Below, one piece after another: positions 1 through 9,487 of a stretch of DNA of 64,000 nt. The DNA comes from Fistularia commersonii (lineage: Eukaryota; Chordata; Actinopteri; Syngnathiformes; Fistulariidae). The notes under the pieces are model-generated. The model was given only the letters and a program-made list of their open reading frames with translations, was not told the DNA's origin and did not search any database. The DNA lies in NCBI GenBank assembly GCA_037954325.1, contig JBBMNZ010000021.1, positions 14,352,616 to 14,416,615 on the forward strand, given 5' to 3'. Position 1 is the first letter of the stretch, and every line of letters begins with the position of its first letter. The position numbers were made by a program, and so were the translations under genes.

Positions 1-244
1 AAATATTTTGTTCTTTACATAGTTGAATGTGCTGACAACAAAATCACACCAAAATGATGATTAGAAATCAAATGTATGGAGGTCTGGATTTGGACGAAAG
101 TGTTAAAACACACGACAGGTTGATGTAATGTCCTTAAAAGTCAAAATGAATCAGTGTTGCTTCCAAAGTTTGATTTCTCACAAGTGTGATTGACTTGGAG
201 TTACATCGTGTTGTTAAAGTGTTCCCTTTATTTTTTTGAGCAGT
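1..244 (-). mobile_element. Internally deleted Tc1-like element, copy 1 (cut by window edge)
   Basis: This is the reverse complement of the copies at 3646-3986 and about 57712-58066. It ends in the shared terminal inverted repeat (complement of CTGCTCAAAAAAATAAAG). It lacks any transposase and sits in what should be myl2 intron 1. About 60-100 bases of its other end lie beyond the window start. The ends and subterminal sequence look like a Tc1/mariner family common in fish; the family assignment is from memory. Confidence 0.7.
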
Positions 245-437
245 TTTTTTTTTTTTTGCCTCAAAGAATCCAGATGAATATACTGACGATTCACCGGGAC
301 GAGTCCCGTCCCAGCGGCGTTACTACCTGACAACCCTCGGATTGCTTTTTTTTTTGGGGGGACTGGTAATAAAAATGGCTTTCTGCTAATTGCGAATGTG
401 AGTAACCCCCTGCCTCGTTTCCCTCCGCTGTCCAAAG

Positions 438-1772
438 GCACCCAAGAAAGCCAAAAAGAGGACGGCGGAGGGCGCCAATTCCAACGTCTTCTCCATGTTC
501 GAGCAGGCCCAGATTCAGGAATTTAAAGAGGTAAGATCCGACTGACGCCGAGAAGAGGGTTACTATTCGAACAATCGTTTTTTTCCTCCTCACCGCGGCC
601 CCATTATGATGCCATAAATCTCTCTATGTTAAAAATATCCAGCAATAGACCCATTTCTTCTGGTCATCTTTCCATCGCCATTGTTCATTGTTGCAGTATG
701 CCCACCTGTCTGTACTCCCCTCCTGGGTCTGACGGTATGCTGGTATGAGCGTCAGCGCGGCCCAGACATCCAGACACGATCATCGGTGATTAAGTTGCAG
801 ATAAACTGCCGGGCGTGCCCCGGATGCCGGGCGAAACCCGAGGGGAGGGGGGGGGGGCTTGCAGGTTATAAATACTTAACGGTGATCATCTGTAAAACTG
901 CAAGCAAAGGAGGGGGAAAAAAAAAAAAGAAGCGATCGCACGTGGAGGAAATCTGAGACGTGCTGCGTTTTGTCCTCAGGCTTTCACCATCATGGACCAG
1001 AACAGAGACGGCTTCATCGACAAGAACGACCTGAGGGACACTTTCGCCGCTCTCGGTGCGTCGAGACCGTTTTTCCGTTTCCGATTATATTATTCTAATG
1101 ATTCATTTCTGAGCGGCGCGACCCCTGAGGCCTTTCCCGAAGCATCGCTTGTTAATTGTCCGAGTATTTCAGGAGTTTTGCGCCCTTTTAAAACCTGCAG
1201 ATTCCTCGATTCTTTCTGTTTTTCTTGTGCCCGATCCACGTTACGTTGATCGCCGGGCGCCGCAGGACGCCTCAATGTGAAGCAGGATGAGATTGATGAG
1301 ATGCTCAAGGAGGCTCCCGGCCCGATCAATTTCACCGTCTTCCTCACCATGTTCGGGGAGAAGCTGAAAGGTAAAGATTAACGCGGCCTCAGCAAAGTCT
1401 TTCCGTGCACCGAGAAGACCGGAACGGATGTCGTCATGTGCGCAGGTGCCGACCCGGAGGAGACCATCCTCAATGCGTTCAAAGTCTTCGACCCCGAGGG
1501 GAAAGGCGTGCTGAGGAAGGACTAGTAAGTCTAGTAAGCTGCTTCATGCAGCATTCATGCGACGACGTGACACACGGGACTTTTAGCCCCGATCCACCGC
1601 GGTATAAAAATCCACAAGGGAGGTGACGGACACGTGCTCAGCTCCAAATCTTTCCTCTCTTGTACCCAGTGTGACACAGATGCTTACGACACAGGCGGAC
1701 CGATTCTCCAACGAGGAGGTACAGAGCAGCCCTTCTGCAACAATTAGCATGATTATAGCAGACTGCTTTGTT

Positions 1773-1815
<43 letters not shown>

Positions 1816-2061
1816 CAGACGTAAAACCCCACGTCGCTGCGATCATCATCTCCATCCACGTCGAAACCATATTCTCGGAATAAAAGCCTCAGATGAATCA
1901 AATTATCGTGTGTTTTTCTGCGGGACGTGTAATTACATCTGCTTTATGTCGCTCAGATGGAGCAGATGTTTGCTGCCTTCCCCCCAGATGTGGCAGGAAA
2001 CCTGGACTACAAGAACCTGGTGCACATCATTACCCACGGAGAGGAGAAGGACCAGGAGTAG
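438..2061 (+). CDS. myl2: Myosin regulatory light chain 2, cardiac/slow type (first exon outside window)
   Basis: Coding exons are 438-530, 980-1055, 1266-1370, 1446-1524, 1670-1718 and 1957-2061 (stop TAG). All have AG/GT junctions and phases that fit. With the expected Met-only first exon the protein would be about 169 residues; human MYL2 has 166. The regulatory light chain binds the myosin heavy-chain lever arm in the sarcomere. The N-terminus (PKKAKKR...ANSNVFSMFEQ) carries the serine region phosphorylated by myosin light-chain kinase in this family. The first EF-hand loop DQNRDGFIDKND is intact, so Ca/Mg binding is expected. Later EF-hands are degenerate, as usual. The translation follows cardiac MYL2 (DTFAALG, PDVAGNLDYKNLVHIITHGEEKD) rather than fast-skeletal mylpf. 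No ATG followed directly by a donor is visible at 1-437, so exon 1 must lie upstream of the window. Whether this is the a or b fish paralogue cannot be told. Confidence 0.93.
1775..1811. repeat. (GT)n microsatellite in a myl2 intron
   Basis: Nearly uninterrupted GT dinucleotide run of about 37 bases in the intron before the last myl2 coding exon. Confidence 0.95.
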
Positions 2062-2137
2062 ACCTGCAGGACAGACGAGGAGATAAGCGGACTGTGGTTT
2101 ATTTACGTAACCTTGGCGCAGGGGGTGGTTCCACGTG

Positions 2138-2143
2138 AATAAA
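2138..2143 (+). terminator. myl2 poly(A) signal
   Basis: AATAAA lies 77 bases after the myl2 stop. A second AATAAA is at 2281-2286, so a short (about 100 nt) and a longer (about 245 nt) 3' UTR are possible. Confidence 0.6.
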
Positions 2144-2286
2144 CCCCGCTGACTTATATACCCACCTTTAACCGGGCTTATTATATTTTTCCTTATGTTT
2201 TGTACAGGCTTAAAAAAAAAAAGAAAATCCACAGGAAAACAAAAATCAGTTGGAAAGGTCTGTGCGTGCTCGTCCGATTCAATAAA

Positions 2287-2751
2287 ACATTAAAAAAGTG
2301 GATACCAGCTTGATTTCTGGGTCGCCGGCGGCGAAGCAACGAGGCCGTGCAAGTTCACCGGCAGCGGTTCTCCTGCAGGAGGACACTGTTGTTGCCGCGA
2401 TGACGCGAGGGGAGCTTTGGTGAACCGGCAGCCTGTTGTTATTTCAGTGTCCTGTTGATGCGGTCAGAGGGGGTTTATGTTCAGGCTGGAAAGCGCAGAA
2501 AGGGATGCCGCCCCCTGATCCTCGCCACCCACACTTACCCTTCTCACCAGAATGCCGCTGGGTGCGGCCGCCGGGGTGAAAATCCCCGGTCGATGACAGG
2601 GATCAGCCGGGGGTGACGTGGCTCCTCGGAGGCAGCCGGCGGGGTCCAGGAGCCGGGAGAAAACACCCTCTAAGCCGGGGCGAAGCTGCTGTCACAAATG
2701 AATAACCGTTCCATTAAAAGCCTCGCCGCTCAGGTTTATATATATTTATAT
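2287..2751. other. GC-rich downstream flank of myl2, no gene seen
   Basis: The stretch is GC-rich (2480-2690). I find no open frame with splice sites and no repeat I recognise. It may contain regulatory sequence, but nothing specific can be read. Confidence 0.5.
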
Positions 2752-3640
2752 ACAGTGGACTCTCGCCACTTCGAGGTTCGGCTTTCACGTTGTCGCTACT
2801 TCGCGGATTTATTTTGTCATTCTGTGTTTTTTTTTTTTTTTGTTTTTTTTTTTTGCAGTATTTTTGTGATGAAATAGCCATATTCTAGCCTAAGAAGAAG
2901 AAAAAAAAAATTTTAAAAATATAGAAAAAATTTAATTAAAATTCATTTTATGAAATAAATAAAATGGAAGATCTCCTTTGCTAAACAAAGATACCCAGCA
3001 TCGCAAATTCTCGCTCTTACCGTTGTTCCCATGCCGGATCTCAAACGGAATTACGTTGGCTAAGTAGATCTGTACGTCACGATTCAAAGCGTTTATTGTT
3101 TATTGTGAAATTCCTACTTTGCTGACTGCAGTGCATTGGGATACGTGCTGATAGATGAGAGTAAACATGGATATAAATACGATTATAGATATGAATGTGA
3201 ACATTGCAAGAGAGCAGTGAGGAAAATACAGTGCGATAAGACGTTTGAGCGCAGCTTGGTGTGCAACTCACAAAGTGCAGGTGCACGGATGAGCGTGAAT
3301 TAAGAGGCAATAGATGTGGTTCAAACTCGGCATGCTATTGGCTGATTGACCATGTTGTTTCTATTCCTCATGTTGATTGGTTCATGGACTTACAACATCC
3401 TGGGCCACTTCGCTGCCATTGGCGGAAGCGGGAAAACTGTCCGCTTTGTGCTATTTTGTTTGTGAAAGTCTTTAATTTTGTTGCAATACCCCACGCTGTA
3501 CGGTGCGTCAGAAACACCCAGCATCTAATCAAAAGTCTGGTATAAACATTACAATATATCTTACAAAGATCCAAAAGTGTTTAACATACCGTATAAGAGT
3601 GTGGGAACCGTAATACAGTTGAGAGAGGTTCGTTGAGGGT
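2752..3640. mobile_element. Degenerate DNA-transposon remnant (Tigger/pogo-like ends), interrupted
   Basis: It starts with CAGTGGACTCTCGCCACTTCG-like sequence followed by CTACTTCGCGGATTT, the kind of terminus seen in TcMar-Tigger elements. A second piece with similar CTACTTTGCGGAAATTT sequence occurs at about 4110-4155, beyond a Tc1-like insertion and a LINE fragment. This suggests one older element split by younger insertions. There is no intact transposase frame. The family call is tentative. Confidence 0.35.
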
Positions 3641-3645
3641 TTATA

Positions 3646-3986
3646 TACTGCTCAAAAAAATAAAGGGAATACTTTAACAACACAATGTAACTCCAAGTCA
3701 ATCACACTTGTGTGAAATCAAACTTTGGAAGCAACACTGATTCATTATGACTTGTTTTACGGACATTATATCAACCTGTCGTGTGTTTTTACACGTTCAT
3801 TTTGAGTGTGACTCCAAATCCAGACCTCCATGGGTTCATATATTTGATTTCCATTCATCATGTCGGTGTGGTTTTGTTGTCAGCACATTCAACTGTGTAA
3901 AGAACACAGTATTTCATAAGAAGATTTCATTCATTCAGATCTAGGATGTGTTATTTTAGTGTTCCCTTTATTTTTTTTGAGCAGTG
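3646..3986 (+). mobile_element. Internally deleted Tc1-like element, copy 2 (complete)
   Basis: 341-bp non-autonomous element. The left end reads CTGCTCAAAAAAATAAAG and the right end is its inverted copy (CCCTTTATTTTTTTTGAGCAG). It is flanked by TA, the Tc1/mariner target duplication. No transposase frame is left. The sequence agrees along its length with the copies at 1-244 (opposite orientation) and about 57712-58066. Confidence 0.8.
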
Positions 3987-4002
3987 TATATCTGTAAATA
4001 AA

Positions 4003-4097
4003 TAAGATGAGATGAGAACAACTTTATTCATCCCGAAGGAAATTGTTGTGCCAGAGTTTCAAGCAAAAACATAACAATAATAGATAATAGTAGGAAG
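4003..4097 (-). repeat. LINE 3'-end fragment, family A
   Basis: Read on the minus strand this ends with a GGGATGAATAAAGTTGTTCTCATCT-type tail, typical of Rex1/L2-like fish LINE 3' ends. A close copy lies at 60436-60552. It has no coding capacity. Confidence 0.55.
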
Positions 4098-4479
4098 GAG
4101 GGAGAAAACCGTCAAATTGATCACGTCTCTACTTTGCGGAAATTTAAATTTCGCAGGGGGTCATTTCATCAAACTAACATTTAATGAAATGACTGATGGG
4201 CATCTTTGATAAAGACAAATGTAGGTTAGGATTGATTTTGAGAATCCTGTTTCTCCACTGACTCCAAGCGGATCGAACCTGCTTCTGACTGCCTTTGCAG
4301 CAACGAACGCACACAAAACCGTCAAGACACATAAAACACTTCATCCCCCCGTGAGACGAAAATACACAAGTCGACGTAAAAGCTCCGTATTTAGCGAGAA
4401 GATCAACGGTAAACCAACTGGAGCCTCGGCTGATGCGGATTCGCATAAAATGAAGCCCCCGTTTAATGTTCACAATGCT

Positions 4480-4683
4480 TACCTGCTACTTAAAACGCAA
4501 CAGGGACGTAAACAACGCGACGGGCCGTAAAGTTTTATCGTGACCAGCTGATTAAAAGCAGACGTTTTTGCTCCGGCCGGATTCCGCATCCCATGGCGAC
4601 CGCTCCGGCCTGCCCGCCGATCAATACCCGGCTTTCGCGGCTGAAAGCGAAAGTCAGATCCCAAAAACACATGTGAGTTTTAA
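4480..4683 (+). other. CpG-rich patch with a possible orphan first exon
   Basis: An ATG at 4592 in good context (CCCATGGCG) opens a 26-codon frame rich in Ala/Pro, then Arg/Lys. The frame runs into a good donor (CACAT|GTGAGT) at about 4673. No matching downstream exon is visible before pxn. It could be the first exon of an unrecognised or dead gene, or chance. I do not recognise the peptide. Confidence 0.2.
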
Positions 4684-5071
4684 AAGCCACGTGTGGTACG
4701 TTTGTCTTTGTGTTTCCTCGTATTGTGTTGCCATGGCGCCCAACGCTGTGATTACACGCAATTTTAATTGACTGCTGTTTTAAAATACATGAATATAATC
4801 CATTCATCCGTCGGCTTTAAAAATGACTTTATCTCATCGTGTCGGTTGTCAGATCCACTCTCGTTCACGTTGTTTACCCGTTTTTTTTTTCTGCACTACT
4901 TCCAGTCTTAAAGTACAAGTAGAAGATGCTATTCAATAAGCACGGTGACTAAAATTAAAAGAAAAACAACATATCTATTAGTCTTTAAAAGTACACTATG
5001 TACTGTCTATGTGGGTAAAAAAGATTGAATTGTGTCTTGCAGGAATTCCACAGGATTAAAAGGGCTGATTT

Positions 5072-5238
5072 AAGACAAGATAAACTTTATTGATCCCCAT
5101 AGGGGAAATTCTTTTTGTCACAACAGCATAACAGTTATAGTGTCAATAAATATGAATATAAATATACATAGAGTGACAATTAGAAGATAGCAAAAGATGT
5201 TGAATAGACAGCAGAGAACGAAAACAACAACATCAGGG
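5072..5238 (-). repeat. LINE 3'-end fragment, family B
   Basis: The minus strand ends with GGGGATCAATAAAGTTTATCTTGTCTT, a Rex1/L2-like LINE 3' terminus. A close copy lies at 48992-49168. There is no open frame. Confidence 0.55.
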
Positions 5239-5684
5239 ATAAGCATGGACAACTGAATGGAAAAGAAAAAAAGAGACAGTAAGGGTGTAAATAGACGACC
5301 GAAACGACGACAGCGGGAATCGGAAGATAAACACAGTGAGAATAGCACCTTTTTTTTCCCGATTTTTTTTTTTTTTTTTGCAGGAGAAATCTCTCTGGCG
5401 GGTGAAAAACTGCGTGTTAGCCGCCGTGCTCACAACAGATAATAGAAGCGAGTTGGTTTTTAGACTCCCATATGGAACTCCTGTCAATTTGAATCACAGA
5501 CAGCCGTTGAGTCCAGCCCGCGGGCGGAATCACCTCTGCGTGTAAAGTACACTGCGTTTCTCATCGTGCGGGCCTTTGCAGGCCATTCAACACGTAACGG
5601 TTGATGGGCTGTAAAGTGACAAATAAAAATCTCATTAATTATTGAAGTAATTGGACAACTTTTCAGCCTCGGGGCAGAAACCGT

Positions 5685-5850
5685 GGCGGCGCGGCGGTTA
5701 GCACGTCTGCTCCTGGTTGGATTCCTGTTCTCCACGTGTCTGCGTGGGGTTCCTCCGGGTTCTCGGGGTTCCTCCCGCGGCCCACAAACATGCTGGGGGG
5801 TTGACTGGAGACTCTGAATTGTCCAGATGTGTGAATGCTTGGATGTCACT
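5685..5850 (+). repeat. SINE-like dispersed fish repeat
   Basis: The stretch reads like the abundant fish repeat with 'gttctccacgtgtctgcg', 'cctcccgcggcccacaaaca' and 'ctctgaattgtccagatgtg' blocks. The 5' part is too diverged to show tRNA promoter boxes. Recognition is from memory of similar dispersed copies. Confidence 0.45.
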
Positions 5851-6309
5851 TTAGAAAGAAACCCTCTTCCAGCCGCAAGACGGGAGTGAGACCTTCTTTT
5901 GGCTTGAAGAAATAATAAAATCTTGTGAAGTCGAGAAGCGGAGCATGTCTTCGGTCACGAGATAGGAGCCGCCGCTTGTGACTGGCTGCTTCGCAGATGA
6001 AAGAACCGAGATCAAAACGCTTGAAATATTCATTCATTATCTACAGCACGCAGGGTCACGGGGGCGGGGGCGCCCGGTGGCGGATCACCAGCAAATAACA
6101 GGGACGCATATCCGGACACACCGTCTTGTCATTCGCACCTACAGACAACTTAAGAGTCTTCACTTCATGTGTTGCATGTTTGTGGACGGTGGACAGAAGC
6201 TGCAGAAGCCATGGATTCAAACCAGAAACCTTCTGGTCGTGAGGCAGCGCTGCAAACCGCTGCTCCGTGTGCTTTTCTTCCCATCACCGTGGATGGACGG
6301 CGGCATCTT

Positions 6310-6890
6310 TTTATAGACTTGTAGTTTTATAACGGGTTTCCAAAGTGCTCCTGAGCCGACGCGAGGACGTTTTAATGCTATCCAGTCCGGGGGAGGAAGG
6401 TCACAGCCGTGGACTGTTTTTTTTTTTTATAGCCCTTTAAGCACAAAGATGAATATTTAATGATATTAGTGTCTGTATGTTCACTTGTAAATTTTCCACA
6501 GCTGCAAATTAAGCAATGTTGCTTTTATAGTGTAGAACTATTTTCTCATGCAGCTACCAGCCTTACTTATGGATGACTGAGCCTCTTCCACACCCTAATC
6601 GTGATTTCCCCGCAAAATTCTTAACCCCTCCAATGTTGTATTTTTTTTTTATCCACAAGTTTCTCCACCCTTTTGCTGCCTGAATCCCACTTTTTTTTTT
6701 TTTTAAATCCTCCTGATGGTTCATTTGTTTTCTATTTATTTTTTTGTCCATAAAATCTTTTAACCATGTGCGAGTATGTGTCGTCTTCTGTGAAATGCAC
6801 CTGGTGTGATTAACGTCTAATTTTAAATCCCTGGTGTGACAACACAGTTTCCCCTTGGGGGTAAATGAAGTTCTCTATTCCTTCATCATC
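6310..6890. other. AT-rich spacer with LINE tail remnant
   Basis: No gene is seen. At about 6850-6885 there is a CCCCTTGGGGGTAAATGAAG block followed by TTCTCTATTCC, again like a Rex1/L2 LINE 3' end, which abuts the RTE fragment that starts near 6890. Confidence 0.4.
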
Positions 6891-7988
6891 CATCCATCTG
6901 TCTATCAGTTCATCAGCCTTCTTCCTATATCTATCGATTCGGCATCAATCCATCGATCGATCTGATTTTCTTTACGTCCCTTCAGGGGACTATTCTCTAT
7001 ATCCTCCTCTCTAACACCAACGACCTTCATATCCTCTCTCATGACGTCCATCAATCTTCTCTTTGGTCTTCCTCTAGACCTCCTGCCTGGCAGCTCCACC
7101 TTCAGCAACCTTCTACCCAGATCTTTACCATCGTTTAGACATGAACAGAGGAGGGTTCATGTCCAAACCATCTCAGTCGTCACTTTGCCTCGGTCATACA
7201 TGTCCTGCACCCCTGTGACACATTCTTCTCTTCCTTTGGACTTTTCCCTTCAGGGGGTCTCCACAGTGAATCAACCTTCTCCATCTAACCTTACTCTCTG
7301 CATCCTACTCTCTCACACCAACTTATTTCATCTTCTCTGCAACCTCTAGCTGCGACCTCCTGTCTTTTTGTCATTGTAACTGTTTCTAGGCCATACAGCA
7401 TCGCTGGTCTCACCACTGTCTTGTCCACCTTTCATTCTGGCTTAGTCCTCTATCTAATAGTACCCCTTACACTTTTCTTCACCCATTCCAACCTGCTTGA
7501 ACCTGTCTTTTCACCTCTTTTCCACACTCTCCACTGCGCTGGACTGTTGACCCCAAGTACCTGAAATCCTCCAACTTCTTGATCTTCACACCCTGTAGCC
7601 TCCCCATTCTACCCGGGTTCCTCTCATTCACACACATATACTAACCTTCATTCCTCTTCTTTCCAGAGCATACCTGCACCTCTCTTGATTGTCCTCAACC
7701 TGCTCCCTGATCTCACTACAGATCACGATGTCATCTGCAAACATCACGGTCCACGGAGATTTCTGTCTAACCTTATCTGCCAGCCTGTCCATCACCCCTG
7801 CAAACAAGAAGGGGCTCAGAGCTGACCCCTGATGGAGTCCCACCTCCACCTTGAACTTCTCTGTTACCCCTACAGCACATTGCACCACTGTCTCACAGCT
7901 AGCATACATGTCTTGCACCAGTCTAATATACTTCTCTGCCACTCCAGACTTCCTCATACAATACCAGTGCCTCTCTTGGCATTCTGTC
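6890..7988 (-). mobile_element. RTE-clade LINE fragment, left copy (reverse transcriptase region, degraded)
   Basis: The minus strand encodes pieces of an RTE-type non-LTR retrotransposon. The reverse transcriptase core at 7990-7628 has the motifs GLHQGSALSPFLF and FADDIVICSE. The C-terminal block ELPGRRSRGRPKRRLMD lies at 7108-6905. The reading frame is broken between these parts, and a second RTE 3' end appears nested at about 7236-7290. It is 5' truncated and dead. It lies head-to-head with the RTE copy at 8039-8708. Confidence 0.8.
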
Positions 7989-7989
7989 A

Positions 7990-8763
7990 TATGTAAAGAA
8001 CAAAGTATTAAATATGAATATTTTCATTCATTCAGATCGGAGAAGTATGTTAGACTGGTGCAGGACATGTATGCTAACTGTATGCGCTGGAAAGGAGAGG
8101 AATGAAGGTTAGTCACAGCAAGACAGAGTGTATGTGTGTGAATAAGAGGAACCTGGGTGGAACAGGAAGAAACGAGGTGAAGCGACGGGTTAAAGCGGGT
8201 TGGAATGGGTGGAGAAAAGCGTCAGAGGTACGAAGAGATAGAAGACTATCAGCCAGAATGAAAGGAAAGGTGGACAAGACAGTGGTGAGACCAGCAATGC
8301 TGTATGGCCTACAAACACTTACAACGACGACAAGACAGGAGGCAGAACTAGAGGTCACAGAGATGAAGATGCTAAGGTTCTCTTCGGGAGTGACCAGGAT
8401 GGATAGGAATGACAGGAATGAGTCCATCAGAGGAACAACACATGTTAGATGTCTTGGAGTGAAGGTCAGGGAAGCCAGACTGAGATGGGTTCGGTCATGT
8501 ACAGAGCAGGGATAGTGAATATATTGGTAGACGGATGCTGGAATTGGAGTTCTAGAGGAAGACCAAAGAGAAGATTTATGGATGTAGTGAGAGAGGATAT
8601 AAAGGTAGTTGGTGTGTGAGAGGAGGATCCAGAGAATAGGCTTGGGTGGAGGTTGATTCGCTAAAGGGAAAAACCGAAAGAAGAAGAACAAGAGGAAGGA
8701 TTCAACTGATTCAGATCTGGGATGTGTTATTTTAGTGTTCCCTTTAATTTTTTTAGAGCAGTG
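7990..8763 (+). mobile_element. Tc1-like element remnant split by an RTE insertion
   Basis: 7990-8038 and 8709-8763 join into one continuous stretch of the right-hand end of the same Tc1-like family as at 3646-3986 once the intervening RTE copy and one copy of ATTCAGATC are removed. It ends in the family inverted repeat (GAGCAGTG). The left half is missing and is replaced by the minus-strand RTE copy. Confidence 0.75.
8039..8708 (+). mobile_element. RTE-clade LINE fragment, right copy (plus strand)
   Basis: The plus-strand translation at 8102-8515 gives the RTE C-terminal region (SKTECMCVNKRN, KAGWNGWRKAS, VRPAMLYGLQT, EMKMLRFSSGVTRMD). The start at 8039-8090 corresponds to the EKYVRLVQDMYANC segment, so the catalytic FADD region is deleted inside. 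It is flanked by a 9-bp target duplication, ATTCAGATC at 8030-8038 and 8709-8717. The tail is AAGAAGAAG-like. Confidence 0.8.
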
Positions 8764-8857
8764 TCTATAGCACTGTTAAACAGTGATCATTTTATTATTG
8801 TACTCCAAACCACAGATCTGACCTGTTGTTGCAACATGGTGCAGTTCCACTACTCGG

Positions 8858-8872
8858 CCACTAGGTGTCGCT
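8858..8872 (+). promoter_or_regulatory. CTCF-like motif upstream of pxn
   Basis: CCACTAGGTGTCGCT fits the CTCF core consensus CCASYAGRKGGCRSY with one mismatch. It lies about 270 bases before the pxn start codon, at the left edge of the CpG-rich promoter region. Prediction from motif only. Confidence 0.3.
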
Positions 8873-9141
8873 AGCGCCCCTCTGCGTCGGTGCTGGAGGG
8901 AGGCGAGGGGGGCTGGGTCGAAGACTGCCGGAGACTCCAGGGGGGCGTCAGGGTGTGAGTGTTTCTGAGTGCGTCTGAGGCACGCCGAGCAAGAAGGGAA
9001 CTTGAAAACTCCCCCCCACATCTCCTCATTCAGCCAGGAGATACGCCCTCGGTGGTTTCGGACGCCGAAGCGGTGGTTGTAGTCCAGCCAGCGGTGATCG
9101 ACGGCGGAGGACCGGTGCGGTTCGCGGCACTTCCGGCCAAC
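8873..9141 (+). promoter_or_regulatory. pxn promoter and 5' UTR region
   Basis: CpG-rich stretch leading to the pxn start codon, with GGCGGAGGACCGG and CACTTCCGGCC (ETS-type CTTCCGG) just before the ATG. No TATA box is evident. The transcription start cannot be placed. Confidence 0.5.
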
Positions 9142-9414
9142 ATGGAGAATTTAGGTAAGTTCGCTCGCCTTGAACGCAACACAGAGACGCGCGGATAGGA
9201 ACTAAACACTCAACGAGTGTGTTTGTGTAAACACACACACGATTTACGTCCTAAAACCAACCGGGAGCTAGTTTTTTTTCGTCCCCGGGGAGTGTGTTGA
9301 AGTCGATACCGTCAATATGTCCACCTGGTCGGCTAAGTTCACGTGAGAGCAGCGGGAGCTGCTCGGAAAGATCCCGGATGTTCCCAAGGGGGTTTCCCCC
9401 CTCCATTGGCACAA

Positions 9415-9487
<73 letters not shown>

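Noticed and set aside
1583..1901. Frames through the GT/CA microsatellite (also at 9251-9545 and 14248-14709)
   Set aside because: Poly-Thr-His or poly-Cys-Val readings of dinucleotide repeats.
438..2061. Fast-skeletal regulatory light chain (mylpf)
   Set aside because: Residues such as DKNDLRDTFAALG, NAFKVFDPEGKGVL and YKNLVHIITHGEEKD follow cardiac MYL2.
8113..8691. 192-codon frame opposite the RTE copy
   Set aside because: Shadow of the plus-strand RTE fragment; the plus-strand reading has known LINE motifs.
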